A stretch of 5,431 nucleotides of DNA from Clostridiaceae bacterium (GCA_012511525.1 JAAZFW010000419.1:1-5431), one strand, 5' to 3'. Shown: positions 1 to 5,431, counted from the first letter of the stretch. Numbers and translations: made by a program. Notes: generated by a model from the letters alone, not told the origin.

Positions 1-1258
1 CCTCACGGAAGATGGCGTCCGCCTCACGCAGGATGGCAAGCCTTTCCGCCGTGATTTCGCCCATCACGCGGATCGCCAGCCCAGGTCCGGGAAACGGCTG
101 GCGCCAGACCATGGCCGGCGGCAGGCCAAGCGCCAGACCGGCCTGGCGCACCTCATCCTTGAACAGGTCACGCAGCGGTTCGACAATCTCTTTGAACGAG
201 ATGACGCTGGGCAGCCCGCCGACGTTGTGGTGGCTCTTGATCACCGCGGCGTCGCCGGTTCCGCTTTCGATGACATCCGGATAGATCGTTCCCTGCACCA
301 GGTAGTCTACCTCGCCGATGCGTCGCGCCTCTTCTTCGAAGACGCGGATAAACGCCTCGCCGATGATTTTGCGTTTGGTTTCGGCGTCGGCGACGCCGGA
401 CAGCAGGCCGAGAAAGCGTTCCTGGGCATTGACGCGGATCAGGTTCATGTCGAACTGCTCGGTGAAAACCTGTTCGACCAGGTCGCCCTCATCCTTGCGC
501 AGCAAACCGTGGTCGACAAAGATGCAGGTCAGCTGACGGCCGACAGCCTGGTGGACCAAAAACGCGGCGACGCTGGAGTCGACCCCGCCGGACAGGGCGC
601 ACAGGACCCGGCCTTGCCCGATCTTGGCCCTGAGCTTGGCGATCGACTCCTGGACAAAAGCCGTCATTTGCCATCGTCCGGTGCAGCCGCAGACGTCGTA
701 CAGGAAATGGTGCAGCATCTGCCGGCCTTCAGGCGTATGCTCGACTTCAGGATGAAACTGCACCGCGTAAAGCTTCCGGGCCGTGTTCTCCATGGCGGCG
801 ACCATGCAGGCCGCCGTATGGGCCGTTGCCTGGAATCCCCCGGGCAGGCGGCTAATCTGGTCGGTATGGCTCATCCAGCAGGATGTATCGCCGGGCAGGT
901 TCTGGAACAAGGCGCTTTGGGTGTCCAGCGTCAGGGGGACGCGGCCGTATTCCCGTTTTTCCGCGCGTCTGACGGCGCCGCCCAGGAGATGGGCCATCAG
1001 CTGGGCACCGTAACAGATGCCTAGGACCGGAATGTTCAGCTCGAACAGCTCAGGGCTGCAGACCGGGGCCCGCGGGTCGTTGACGCTGCTGGGCCCGCCC
1101 GTGAAGATGATCCCCCGGTACTGGCCGGCGCGAATGCGTTCGAGGGAAGTGCTCCAAGGCAATATCTCGCAGTAGACGTGCTGGTCGCGCACGCGCCGCG
1201 CGATCAGCTGGTTGTACTGGCCACCAAAATCGAGCACCAGGATCGATTCGTTCTGCAT
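1..1258 (-). CDS. guaA: GMP synthase (glutamine-hydrolysing), C-terminus cut off by the window edge
   Basis: This cytoplasmic enzyme makes GMP from XMP, ATP and glutamine, the last step of the guanine branch from IMP. I translated 419 codons from ATG 1258 and found no in-frame stop. Residues 1-190 are a class I glutamine amidotransferase: FTGGPSS at 52-58, the nucleophile in GICYGAQ (Cys82), and His169/Glu171 in FHPEVEHT complete the triad. The ATP pyrophosphatase domain follows, with the P-loop SGGVDSS at 223-229, FVDHGLLR at 246-253, QGTIYPDVIESG at 321-332 and HHNVGGLP at 342-349. The C-terminal dimerisation/XMP domain has just begun (PFPGPGLAIRV at 387-397). The family is usually about 510-520 residues, so roughly 95 are missing beyond base 1. 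The start is fixed by AAGGGGG at 1266-1272, 7 bases upstream. The gene follows purA by 16 bases and is probably co-transcribed with it. All catalytic motifs visible are intact. Confidence 0.97.
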   Translation of the reverse strand, partial: MQNESILVLDFGGQYNQLIARRVRDQHVYCEILPWSTSLERIRAGQYRGIIFTGGPSSVNDPRAPVCSPELFELNIPVLGICYGAQLMAHLLGGAVRRAEKREYGRVPLTLDTQSALFQNLPGDTSCWMSHTDQISRLPGGFQATAHTAACMVAAMENTARKLYAVQFHPEVEHTPEGRQMLHHFLYDVCGCTGRWQMTAFVQESIAKLRAKIGQGRVLCALSGGVDSSVAAFLVHQAVGRQLTCIFVDHGLLRKDEGDLVEQVFTEQFDMNLIRVNAQERFLGLLSGVADAETKRKIIGEAFIRVFEEEARRIGEVDYLVQGTIYPDVIESGTGDAAVIKSHHNVGGLPSVISFKEIVEPLRDLFKDEVRQAGLALGLPPAMVWRQPFPGPGLAIRVMGEITAERLAILREADAIFRE

Positions 1259-1274
1259 CGTTGGTCCCCCTTGC

Positions 1275-2549
1275 TCAGCGCAGGATGATCTCGTCACGGC
1301 GCGGGCCGTTGGAGACATAGCTGACGGGAACGCCGATTTCCCGCTCGACGAACCGGACATAAGCCTGGGCTTCGGCCGGCAGATGACCGAATTCGCGGAT
1401 CCCGCGAATGTCTGTCTTCCAGCCGGGCAGCATTTCCAGGACCGGGCGGGCCTTGTTCAAGCGTGTCGTCACCGGGAAGTCGCGCACCACCTGGCCCTCA
1501 ATCTCATAACCGACACAGACCGGGATCACATCCAGGTAAGACAACACGTCGATCGCGGTCAGGGCGACCGCTGTCGCGCCCTGGACATGGCAGCCGTAAC
1601 GCGTCGCGACGGCGTCGAACCAGCCCATGCGGCGCGGCCGGCCGGTCGTCGCGCCGTACTCTCCCGCGTCGCCGCCGCGCTGGCGCAGCTCGTGGGCCTG
1701 ATCGCCGAAGATCTCACTGACAAAGGCCCCGGCACCGACGGCGCTGGAATAAGCTTTGACCACCGCGACGATCTCCGTGATGCTGCCGGGAGCCAGGCCG
1801 GCGCCGACAGAACCGTACCCGGCCAGGGTCGACGAAGAGGTAACATAAGGATAAATGCCAAAGTCCGGATCTTTCAAGGCCCCGAGTTGGCCTTCGAGCA
1901 GAATCTTCTTCCCTTTCCGTTGTGCCTGGCTTAGAAAAGCAAAGGTGTCAGCCACGTAGGGTCTGATCGCTTCGCGCCAGGCGAGTAGGTCAGACAGCAG
2001 CTCACCGGCCTTGAGTTCGGGCTGGTGATACAGGTGGCGCAGCAAGGTGTTCTTGAGCGGCAGGACCTGTTCGAGCTTGGCGGCCAGGACGCCGTCATCG
2101 TACAGTTCGCTGACCTGGAAACCGATCTTGGCGAATTTATCGGCGTAGAACGGCGCAATACCCGATTTGGTCGAGCCGTACTGGCGCTCGCTCAGGCGGG
2201 CCTCCTCGACCTGGTCGAACAGGATATGGTAGGGCATGACGATCTGGGTGCGGTCCGAGATCAGCAGGCGGGGCCTGGGGACGCCGGCGGACAGCAGGGC
2301 GTCGATTTCCTTTTGCAGTGCCGGAATGTTGAGGGCCACACCATTGGCGATGATGTTGGTGATGTGCGGGTAGAATACACCGGAGGGCAGCTGGTGCAGC
2401 GCGAACTTGCCATAGGGGTTGATGATCGTATGACCGGCGTTCGCACCGCCCTGAAAGCGGATGACCACATCGGACGTCTCAGCAAACAGGTCGGTCAGCT
2501 TGCCTTTGCCTTCGTCACCCCAGTTTGCTCCCACGATAGCCTTGACCAC
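1275..2549 (-). CDS. purA: Adenylosuccinate synthetase, clostridial-type variant
   Basis: PurA condenses IMP with aspartate, using GTP, to give adenylosuccinate, the first committed step toward AMP. The 424-residue product is close to the usual 425-430. The N-terminal P-loop NWGDEGKGK (9-17) carries the catalytic Asp12, and GGANAGHT (34-41) carries His40. TTGRPRRMGWFD (301-312) is the conserved arginine-rich nucleotide loop, and the C-terminus ends in the usual SNGPRRDEI. Some parts depart from the E. coli/B. subtilis pattern: EGQLGALKD (219-227) replaces EGAQG..LD, STKSGIAPFYADK (126-138) replaces the TTGRGIGPAYEDK-like segment, and Lys141-Ile142 sit where an Arg-Arg pair is common. This matches, from memory, PurA forms common in Clostridia, so I read it as a lineage variant and not a broken gene. 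The start codon is GTG, fixed by a near-perfect AAGGAGGT 5 bases upstream. A strong promoter lies about 80 bases upstream; guaA follows 16 bases downstream. Confidence 0.97.
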   Translation of the reverse strand: MVKAIVGANWGDEGKGKLTDLFAETSDVVIRFQGGANAGHTIINPYGKFALHQLPSGVFYPHITNIIANGVALNIPALQKEIDALLSAGVPRPRLLISDRTQIVMPYHILFDQVEEARLSERQYGSTKSGIAPFYADKFAKIGFQVSELYDDGVLAAKLEQVLPLKNTLLRHLYHQPELKAGELLSDLLAWREAIRPYVADTFAFLSQAQRKGKKILLEGQLGALKDPDFGIYPYVTSSSTLAGYGSVGAGLAPGSITEIVAVVKAYSSAVGAGAFVSEIFGDQAHELRQRGGDAGEYGATTGRPRRMGWFDAVATRYGCHVQGATAVALTAIDVLSYLDVIPVCVGYEIEGQVVRDFPVTTRLNKARPVLEMLPGWKTDIRGIREFGHLPAEAQAYVRFVEREIGVPVSYVSNGPRRDEIILR

Positions 2550-2554
2550 GTTGT

Positions 2555-2562
2555 ACCTCCTT
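2555..2562 (-). promoter_or_regulatory. Shine-Dalgarno site of purA (AAGGAGGT)
   Basis: On the minus strand AAGGAGGT is followed by ACAAC and then the GTG start of purA. The match to the 16S rRNA tail is nearly complete. It decides the non-ATG start and predicts high translation despite GTG. A small hairpin ends two bases upstream of it. Confidence 0.9.
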
Positions 2563-2563
2563 C

Positions 2564-2577
2564 GCCAGAAAACTGGC
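2564..2577 (-). other. Small hairpin directly upstream of the purA Shine-Dalgarno site
   Basis: On the minus strand GCCAG, loop TTTT, CTGGC forms a perfect 5-bp stem. Its 3' arm ends one base before the AAGGAGGT element. A stem this short can occur by chance, but its placement in the 5' untranslated region next to the ribosome site could keep that site exposed or tune access to it. No function can be assigned from sequence alone. Confidence 0.4.
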
Positions 2578-2586
2578 CATGAACAC

Positions 2587-2618
2587 GAAAAGGCGCTCCG
2601 AAAAGCTGCGGAGCGCCT
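2587..2618 (-). terminator. GC-rich stem-loop with short T-run: probable dapL-operon terminator lying in the purA leader
   Basis: On the minus strand AGGCGCTCCG (2618-2609), an 8-base loop and CGGAGCGCCT (2600-2591) form a perfect 10-bp stem, 8 of whose pairs are G-C. TTT follows; with the final T of the stem that is four T's before the run is broken by CG. The T-run is on the minus side only, so it would act on minus-strand transcripts. It is the only terminator-like structure after dapL. However, the purA promoter is upstream of it, so purA mRNA would begin within a few bases of this stem. It could be a weak terminator, an attenuator, or a 5'-end mRNA-stabilising hairpin. Confidence 0.6.
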
Positions 2619-2628
2619 AGCCCTGCCT

Positions 2629-2658
2629 ATTATATATCGCGCGATTTTTCGCTGTCAA
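2629..2658 (-). promoter_or_regulatory. Consensus sigma-A promoter for purA-guaA
   Basis: On the minus strand the -35 hexamer TTGACA occupies 2658-2653 and the -10 hexamer TATAAT occupies 2634-2629, both full consensus, separated by 18 bases (one more than optimal). Transcription should begin near 2624-2621, giving a leader of about 73-76 bases before the purA GTG. The -35 element begins 24 bases after the dapL stop codon. The local AT-richness contrasts with the GC-rich surroundings. No extended -10 TGn motif is seen. Confidence 0.88.
2636..2652. repeat. Overlapping inverted repeats in the purA promoter spacer
   Basis: Between the -35 and -10 hexamers lie a perfect 10-base palindrome, ATCGCGCGAT (2636-2645), and an overlapping inverted repeat GCGA-TTTT-TCGC (2641-2652). 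A protein bound here would block RNA polymerase, so this is a possible operator. It does not resemble the CCGAACA/TGTTCGG-type PurBox of Bacillus PurR. Short palindromes are not rare, so the regulatory reading is inference. Confidence 0.35.
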
Positions 2659-2682
2659 ACAATACTTTTCCATCTTCACAGG

Positions 2683-3909
2683 TCAGCCGACGAACAGGCG
2701 GCGGATGCGGTCCATGGCCTCGGCGGTGCGGGCATGGCTGCCGAACGCGGTCAGGCGAAAGTAGCCTTCGCCGCCGGGGCCGAAGCCAGACCCGGGGGTT
2801 CCAACCACCTGGGCTTGCTGGAGCAGCGTATCGAAAAAGTCCCACGAGCTGGTATTGTCCGGTGTTCTGAGCCAGATGTAGGGGGCGTTGACGCCTCCGG
2901 AAGCCTCCAGGCCCAGGTCGCTAAGGCCCTGGCGGATCTGGCGGGCATTCTGCTGGTAATAGGCGATAACCTCCGCGATTTCGCGTTGGCCCGGCTCGGT
3001 GTAGACCGCCTCGCCAGCCTTCTGGGCCAGGTAGGAGGCTCCGTTGAATTTGGTCGTCTGGCGCCGGTTCCAAAGTTTATTCAAACTGACGCCGCCGACG
3101 CGAAGGTCGTGCGGCATCACCGTGAAGGCGAGCCGCAAGCCCGTGAAACCGGCCAGCTTGGAAAAACTGCCGAACTCGATGGCACAGCTCCTGGCGCCCT
3201 CGATCTCGAAGATGCTGTGCGGAATATCCTCCGTGATGTACGCTTCGTAGGCGGCGTCGTAGAGGATGACAGACCCGTGGCGCAGGGCGTAATCGACCCA
3301 ATCGCGGAGCGCGTCCGCCTTAATCGCAGCCCCGGTCGGGTTATTGGGGAAGCACAGGTAGATCAGGTCGGGAACCGGGTCATGCGGACCTGGCAGCTGC
3401 GGGCAAAACCCGTTGTCGCGGGAGCAAGGCAGGTAGATCAGGCGGCTCCAGCGTCCATCTTTGCCGTAAGTGCCGGCCCGGCCCGTCATGGCGCTGGTGT
3501 CGACATATACCGGGTAGACCGGGTCGCAAACGGCTACGACCGCATCCGGAGCAAAGATGTCGCCGATGTTGCCCGTGTCACTCTTGGCCCCGTCGCTGAC
3601 AAAGATCTCGTCAGGCTGCAGCGCGACTTGGCGCCGACGAGCGTAATGCCCGGCGATCGCCTCGCGCAAAAAACCGTAGCCTTGCTCCGGGCCATAACCG
3701 CGAAAGGTTTTTTCGCCGGCTTGTTCCTCAACCGCTTCGTGCAGCGCGCGGATGACCGATGGCACCAGCGGCCGGGTCACATCGCCGATGCCCAGCGAGA
3801 TGATGTCTGCCTCGGGCTTCGACGCGCGGTAGGCGCCGACGCGGCGGGCGATCTCCGAAAACAGGTAGCTGCCGGGCAGCTGCAGAAAATGTTCATTGAC
3901 CTTAAGCAT
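2683..3909 (-). CDS. dapL: LL-diaminopimelate aminotransferase
   Basis: DapL is a PLP-dependent class I/II aminotransferase that converts tetrahydrodipicolinate directly to LL-diaminopimelate with glutamate as amino donor, bypassing the succinylase and acetylase steps. With the ATG start the product is 408 residues, the usual family length. Visible motifs are LGIGDVTRPL (39-48), DGAKSDTGNI (106-115), DPVYPVYVDT (129-138), FPNNPTGA (187-194), YDAAY (217-221), the PLP-lysine motif SFSKLAGFTG with Lys251, and a C-terminal FRLTAFG whose Arg385 probably binds substrate carboxylate. A GTG two codons upstream (3915) is possible, but AGGAGG at 3916-3921 would touch it with no spacer, whereas it is 6 bases from ATG 3909. 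The ATG start overlaps the end of dapF by 8 bases, which suggests translational coupling. No terminator precedes the next promoter. Confidence 0.96.
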   Translation of the reverse strand: MLKVNEHFLQLPGSYLFSEIARRVGAYRASKPEADIISLGIGDVTRPLVPSVIRALHEAVEEQAGEKTFRGYGPEQGYGFLREAIAGHYARRRQVALQPDEIFVSDGAKSDTGNIGDIFAPDAVVAVCDPVYPVYVDTSAMTGRAGTYGKDGRWSRLIYLPCSRDNGFCPQLPGPHDPVPDLIYLCFPNNPTGAAIKADALRDWVDYALRHGSVILYDAAYEAYITEDIPHSIFEIEGARSCAIEFGSFSKLAGFTGLRLAFTVMPHDLRVGGVSLNKLWNRRQTTKFNGASYLAQKAGEAVYTEPGQREIAEVIAYYQQNARQIRQGLSDLGLEASGGVNAPYIWLRTPDNTSSWDFFDTLLQQAQVVGTPGSGFGPGGEGYFRLTAFGSHARTAEAMDRIRRLFVG

Positions 3910-4765
3910 GTTCACCCTCCTCGTCCAGGTCGATCCAGCCGTCGAAAACGAACGCGGCCGGACCGGTCATCAGCACATCACCTGATTGCTTCTGCCAGGT
4001 GATCGAAAGCTCGCCGCCCTTGAGACAAACCGTTGCCTGCCGCTCCGATCGCCCCGTCAGCACGGAAGCCACCAGTGCGGCGCAGGCGCCAGTCCCGCAG
4101 GCCAGGGTCTCTCCGGCACCCCGCTCCCAGACGCGCATTCTGAGCCGTCGGCGGTCGACGATCTGGACAAACTCCGTGTTGACCCGATCGGGAAACAGCG
4201 CGTGGTGTTCGAAGGCCGGACCCAGGCGCGGCAGATCCAGCGTGTCGATTTCATCCTGGAAGACGACGGCGTGCGGGTTGCCCATCGACAAACACGTCAA
4301 GGGGTACAACCGGCCGGCGATGGCGATCGGTTCGTCGACCATGTTCTTGTCCTGCCAGCGCACCGGGATCCGCGCCGGCGTGAACTCGGGCGGACCCATG
4401 TTGACGGTCACCAGACCGACTTGCCCGCCCTGGATCTGCAGGTCAAGGCTCTTGACGCCGCTTAGTGTCTCGATCGCGAGTTGGCGGCGCTCGGTCAGGC
4501 CGCGCTCGAAAACATACTTAGCGACACAGCGGATCGCGTTACCGCACATCAGGCCGCGCGAACCGTCGCTGTTGTACATATCCATCATGAAATCAGCCTG
4601 TTTGGACGGCCGAATCAGCACCAGCCCGTCCGATCCGACCCCGAAGTGGCGGTCGCTGAGCCGGCGGGCCAGCCGTCCTGGATCCGGCGGTGCGGACGAC
4701 AGCGCATCGATATAGATGTAGTCGTTGCCGATCCCATGCATTTTCGTAAACGCGATTCGGGTCAT
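3902..4765 (-). CDS. dapF: Diaminopimelate epimerase
   Basis: DapF is a cytoplasmic, cofactor-independent racemase that converts LL- to meso-diaminopimelate, the direct precursor of lysine and a peptidoglycan cross-linking residue. The 287-residue product is within the usual 270-290 range and has both pseudo-symmetric halves. The N-terminal half has KMHGIGNDY (8-16) and catalytic Cys74 in MCGNAIRC; the second half has MGNPHAV (161-167), WERGAGET (213-220) and catalytic Cys223 in ACGTGAC. Both catalytic cysteines and the NSDGS segment (65-69) are intact. AGGAGA lies 5 bases before ATG 4765. The start shares ATGA with the stop of the upstream ANTAR gene, and the end overlaps dapL by 8 bases. 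DapF uses the product of DapL, so the pair catalyses two consecutive reactions. Confidence 0.97.
   Translation of the reverse strand: MTRIAFTKMHGIGNDYIYIDALSSAPPDPGRLARRLSDRHFGVGSDGLVLIRPSKQADFMMDMYNSDGSRGLMCGNAIRCVAKYVFERGLTERRQLAIETLSGVKSLDLQIQGGQVGLVTVNMGPPEFTPARIPVRWQDKNMVDEPIAIAGRLYPLTCLSMGNPHAVVFQDEIDTLDLPRLGPAFEHHALFPDRVNTEFVQIVDRRRLRMRVWERGAGETLACGTGACAALVASVLTGRSERQATVCLKGGELSITWQKQSGDVLMTGPAAFVFDGWIDLDEEGEHA
3916..3921 (-). promoter_or_regulatory. Shine-Dalgarno site of dapL inside the dapF 3' end
   Basis: AGGAGG on the minus strand lies within the last codons of dapF, 6 bases upstream of ATG 3909 and directly abutting GTG 3915. The spacing selects the ATG as the dapL start. Its position inside translated dapF sequence fits coupling of the two genes. 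Confidence 0.8.
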
Positions 4766-5337
4766 CTTGTTCTCCTGTCCTTCTCGATTGCCGCTGCCCG
4801 GTCCGGGTCGATCAGCAGCAGGGCCGTTTCAGCCAGACGCAGGCCCAGCGCCATGCTCTTTTGCTGTAACATGCGATGTGCTTCGTCTTCGCTGCAATGG
4901 CGGCGATTCATCAGCAAATACTTGGCCTGCTCGATCACTTTTTGTTCTTGCGGCGTTCGCGCCGCGTGTGTCGGTTGGCGTCCGAGGTTCAGCTGGCGCG
5001 TCTCGAGCAGTTGCCGGGCCGCCTGGACCAGCTGCTGGGATTGCGCCGGCCAGGTCAGGGCATAAAGGCCGGGATCGACCAGCATGCCCTGCTGCCGGGG
5101 CGGGACCAGCAGGAGCAGATCGAAGCTGTCCGACAGCAGATGAAGCAGTTCCCGGGCCGTCATGTCGACCAGCCGATACGGGCAGATCACCACACCGCCG
5201 TCGGTCAGGCTGGCCTGCTGCAGGACCTGTGCGCCGGATTGGCAGGCCGACGCGACCGGCAGTCCGTGGCGCAGCAAAACCTGGCGGATCGTTCCGGCGG
5301 CTTGCTGGTCGTTGAAGGCAACGATCAGTTGTCGCAC
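4762..5337 (-). CDS. ANTAR-domain RNA-binding regulator with a degenerate receiver domain
   Basis: The 191-residue protein has two parts. Residues about 128-176 match the ANTAR domain: a helical bundle with EQKVIEQAKYLLMNRR (131-146), SEDEAHRML (149-157) and a final hydrophobic helix. ANTAR proteins bind paired RNA hairpins and prevent transcription termination, often in nitrogen or ethanolamine genes. Residues about 1-112 look like a receiver fold (strand LIVAF at 4-8, acidic Asp10, strand VVIC at 49-52, strand DLLLLV at 73-78), but the phospho-acceptor position holds Cys52-Pro53 and no aspartate, and the KP motif near the end is absent. Phosphorylation control is therefore unlikely. A basic tail (EKDRRTR) follows. 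GTG 5337 is preceded by AGGGGGAG at 5343-5350. The gene follows probable glnA by about 60 bases and overlaps dapF by ATGA. Related clostridial ANTAR proteins encoded beside glnA are linked to nitrogen control. RNA target and ligand are unknown. Confidence 0.88.
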   Translation of the reverse strand: MRQLIVAFNDQQAAGTIRQVLLRHGLPVASACQSGAQVLQQASLTDGGVVICPYRLVDMTARELLHLLSDSFDLLLLVPPRQQGMLVDPGLYALTWPAQSQQLVQAARQLLETRQLNLGRQPTHAARTPQEQKVIEQAKYLLMNRRHCSEDEAHRMLQQKSMALGLRLAETALLLIDPDRAAAIEKDRRTR

Positions 5338-5397
5338 GGGCTCTCCCCCTTTCAGGACGGTCAGCTTAAGATCTGGACGCGTCAGGCCGGCAGCCGT
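5338..5397 (-). other. Short gap between probable glnA and the ANTAR gene
   Basis: These 60 bases hold the AGGGGGAG ribosome site of the ANTAR gene (5343-5350). I see no convincing terminator hairpin with a T-run, no good promoter pair and no ANTAR-type double hexaloop. An 8-base palindrome GACGCGTC (5376-5383) is probably chance. The lack of a terminator supports read-through from the upstream gene. Confidence 0.6.
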
Positions 5398-5431
5398 TTA
5401 GTATTTGCGCAGATAGGTGTCCAGTTCCCAA
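5398..5431 (-). CDS. glnA: C-terminal end of a probable glutamine synthetase
   Basis: Only the last ten codons and the TAA stop are inside the window. They read WELDTYLRKY, with one further base of the preceding codon. Type I glutamine synthetases commonly end in a short pattern with W-E, an acidic or neutral residue and then Y-L and aromatic residues, and in Clostridia glnA is often followed by a small ANTAR regulator gene, as here. Glutamine synthetase makes glutamine from glutamate, ammonia and ATP. The identification rests on ten residues plus context, so it is tentative. If correct, the enzyme supplies the glutamine used by GuaA at the other end of the window. Confidence 0.6.
   Translation of the reverse strand, partial: WELDTYLRKY

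Noticed and set aside
227..1024. A 265-codon plus-strand open frame opposite guaA
   Set aside because: It is in the complementary codon register of guaA, where GC-rich codons rarely give stops. The minus strand encodes an intact GuaA throughout.
1212..1934. A 240-codon plus-strand open frame opposite purA and the guaA start
   Set aside because: It is antisense to a clear PurA, spans a gene junction and has no domain signature.
2515..2580. A 21-codon minus-strand frame (ATG 2580) overlapping the purA ribosome site and start, as a possible leader peptide
   Set aside because: It has no Shine-Dalgarno sequence of its own, no repeated regulatory codons, and is simply the stretch containing the purA ribosome site.
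2564..2618. The two purA leader hairpins as an ANTAR target
   Set aside because: ANTAR targets have paired stems with hexanucleotide loops carrying A at position 1 and G at position 4. Here the loops are 8 and 4 bases long and lack that pattern.
2550..2682. Purine riboswitch upstream of purA
   Set aside because: The leader after the promoter is only about 75 bases and is occupied by two simple hairpins; there is no three-way-junction aptamer with the conserved loops.
2461..4002. A 513-codon plus-strand open frame opposite dapL and the purA start
   Set aside because: It lies antisense to two well-identified genes, crosses the intergenic region and has no recognisable domain. Long antisense frames are expected opposite GC-rich coding sequence.
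5338..5397. Independent promoter or lysine riboswitch ahead of the ANTAR-dapF-dapL genes
   Set aside because: The 60-base gap is far too short for a lysine riboswitch, and no plausible -35/-10 pair is visible.

Overview
The window is a compact, GC-rich (roughly 60% by eye) piece of bacterial chromosome. Every gene lies on the minus strand, so the reading order runs from high to low coordinates. The organism looks like a high-GC member of class Clostridia (Bacillota), perhaps an Oscillospiraceae/Ruminococcaceae-type anaerobe. The grounds are a PurA of the type I associate with Clostridia, an LL-diaminopimelate aminotransferase (DapL) next to DapF, a small ANTAR regulator directly behind what looks like the end of glnA, strong AGGAGG Shine-Dalgarno sites and a consensus sigma-A promoter. 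The assignment is inferred from recalled family patterns, not from a search.

Unit 1 (5431 to 2683) starts with the last ten codons of a gene that resembles glutamine synthetase (glnA). About 60 bases later comes an ANTAR-domain regulator whose receiver-like domain has lost its phospho-acceptor aspartate. It overlaps dapF by 4 bases (ATGA), and dapF overlaps dapL by 8 bases. This looks like one translationally coupled operon. DapL makes LL-diaminopimelate from tetrahydrodipicolinate with glutamate as amino donor, and DapF epimerises it to meso-diaminopimelate for lysine and peptidoglycan. A nitrogen-assimilation gene and a probable nitrogen-linked RNA-binding antiterminator thus sit with the last steps of diaminopimelate synthesis.

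The only sizeable intergenic gap (2682 to 2550, 133 bases) contains a near-ideal promoter reading toward purA (TTGACA, 18 bases, TATAAT). Overlapping inverted repeats lie in its spacer. A 10-bp GC-rich stem-loop followed by a short T-run lies just past the predicted transcription start, and a smaller hairpin abuts the purA Shine-Dalgarno site. The larger stem-loop is also the only terminator candidate for the dapL operon, so the purA promoter lies inside the upstream unit's termination region.

Unit 2 (2549 to 1) is purA followed after 16 bases by guaA, which runs off the window's left edge. The two enzymes open the AMP and GMP branches from IMP, guaA acting after IMP dehydrogenase. GuaA uses glutamine as its amino donor, which again links the window to glutamine supply.

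I found no RNA genes, mobile elements, CRISPR arrays or recognisable riboswitches. This is core metabolism. The points worth a second look are the purA leader, the degenerate-receiver ANTAR protein and its operon, and the altered IMP-site residues of PurA.
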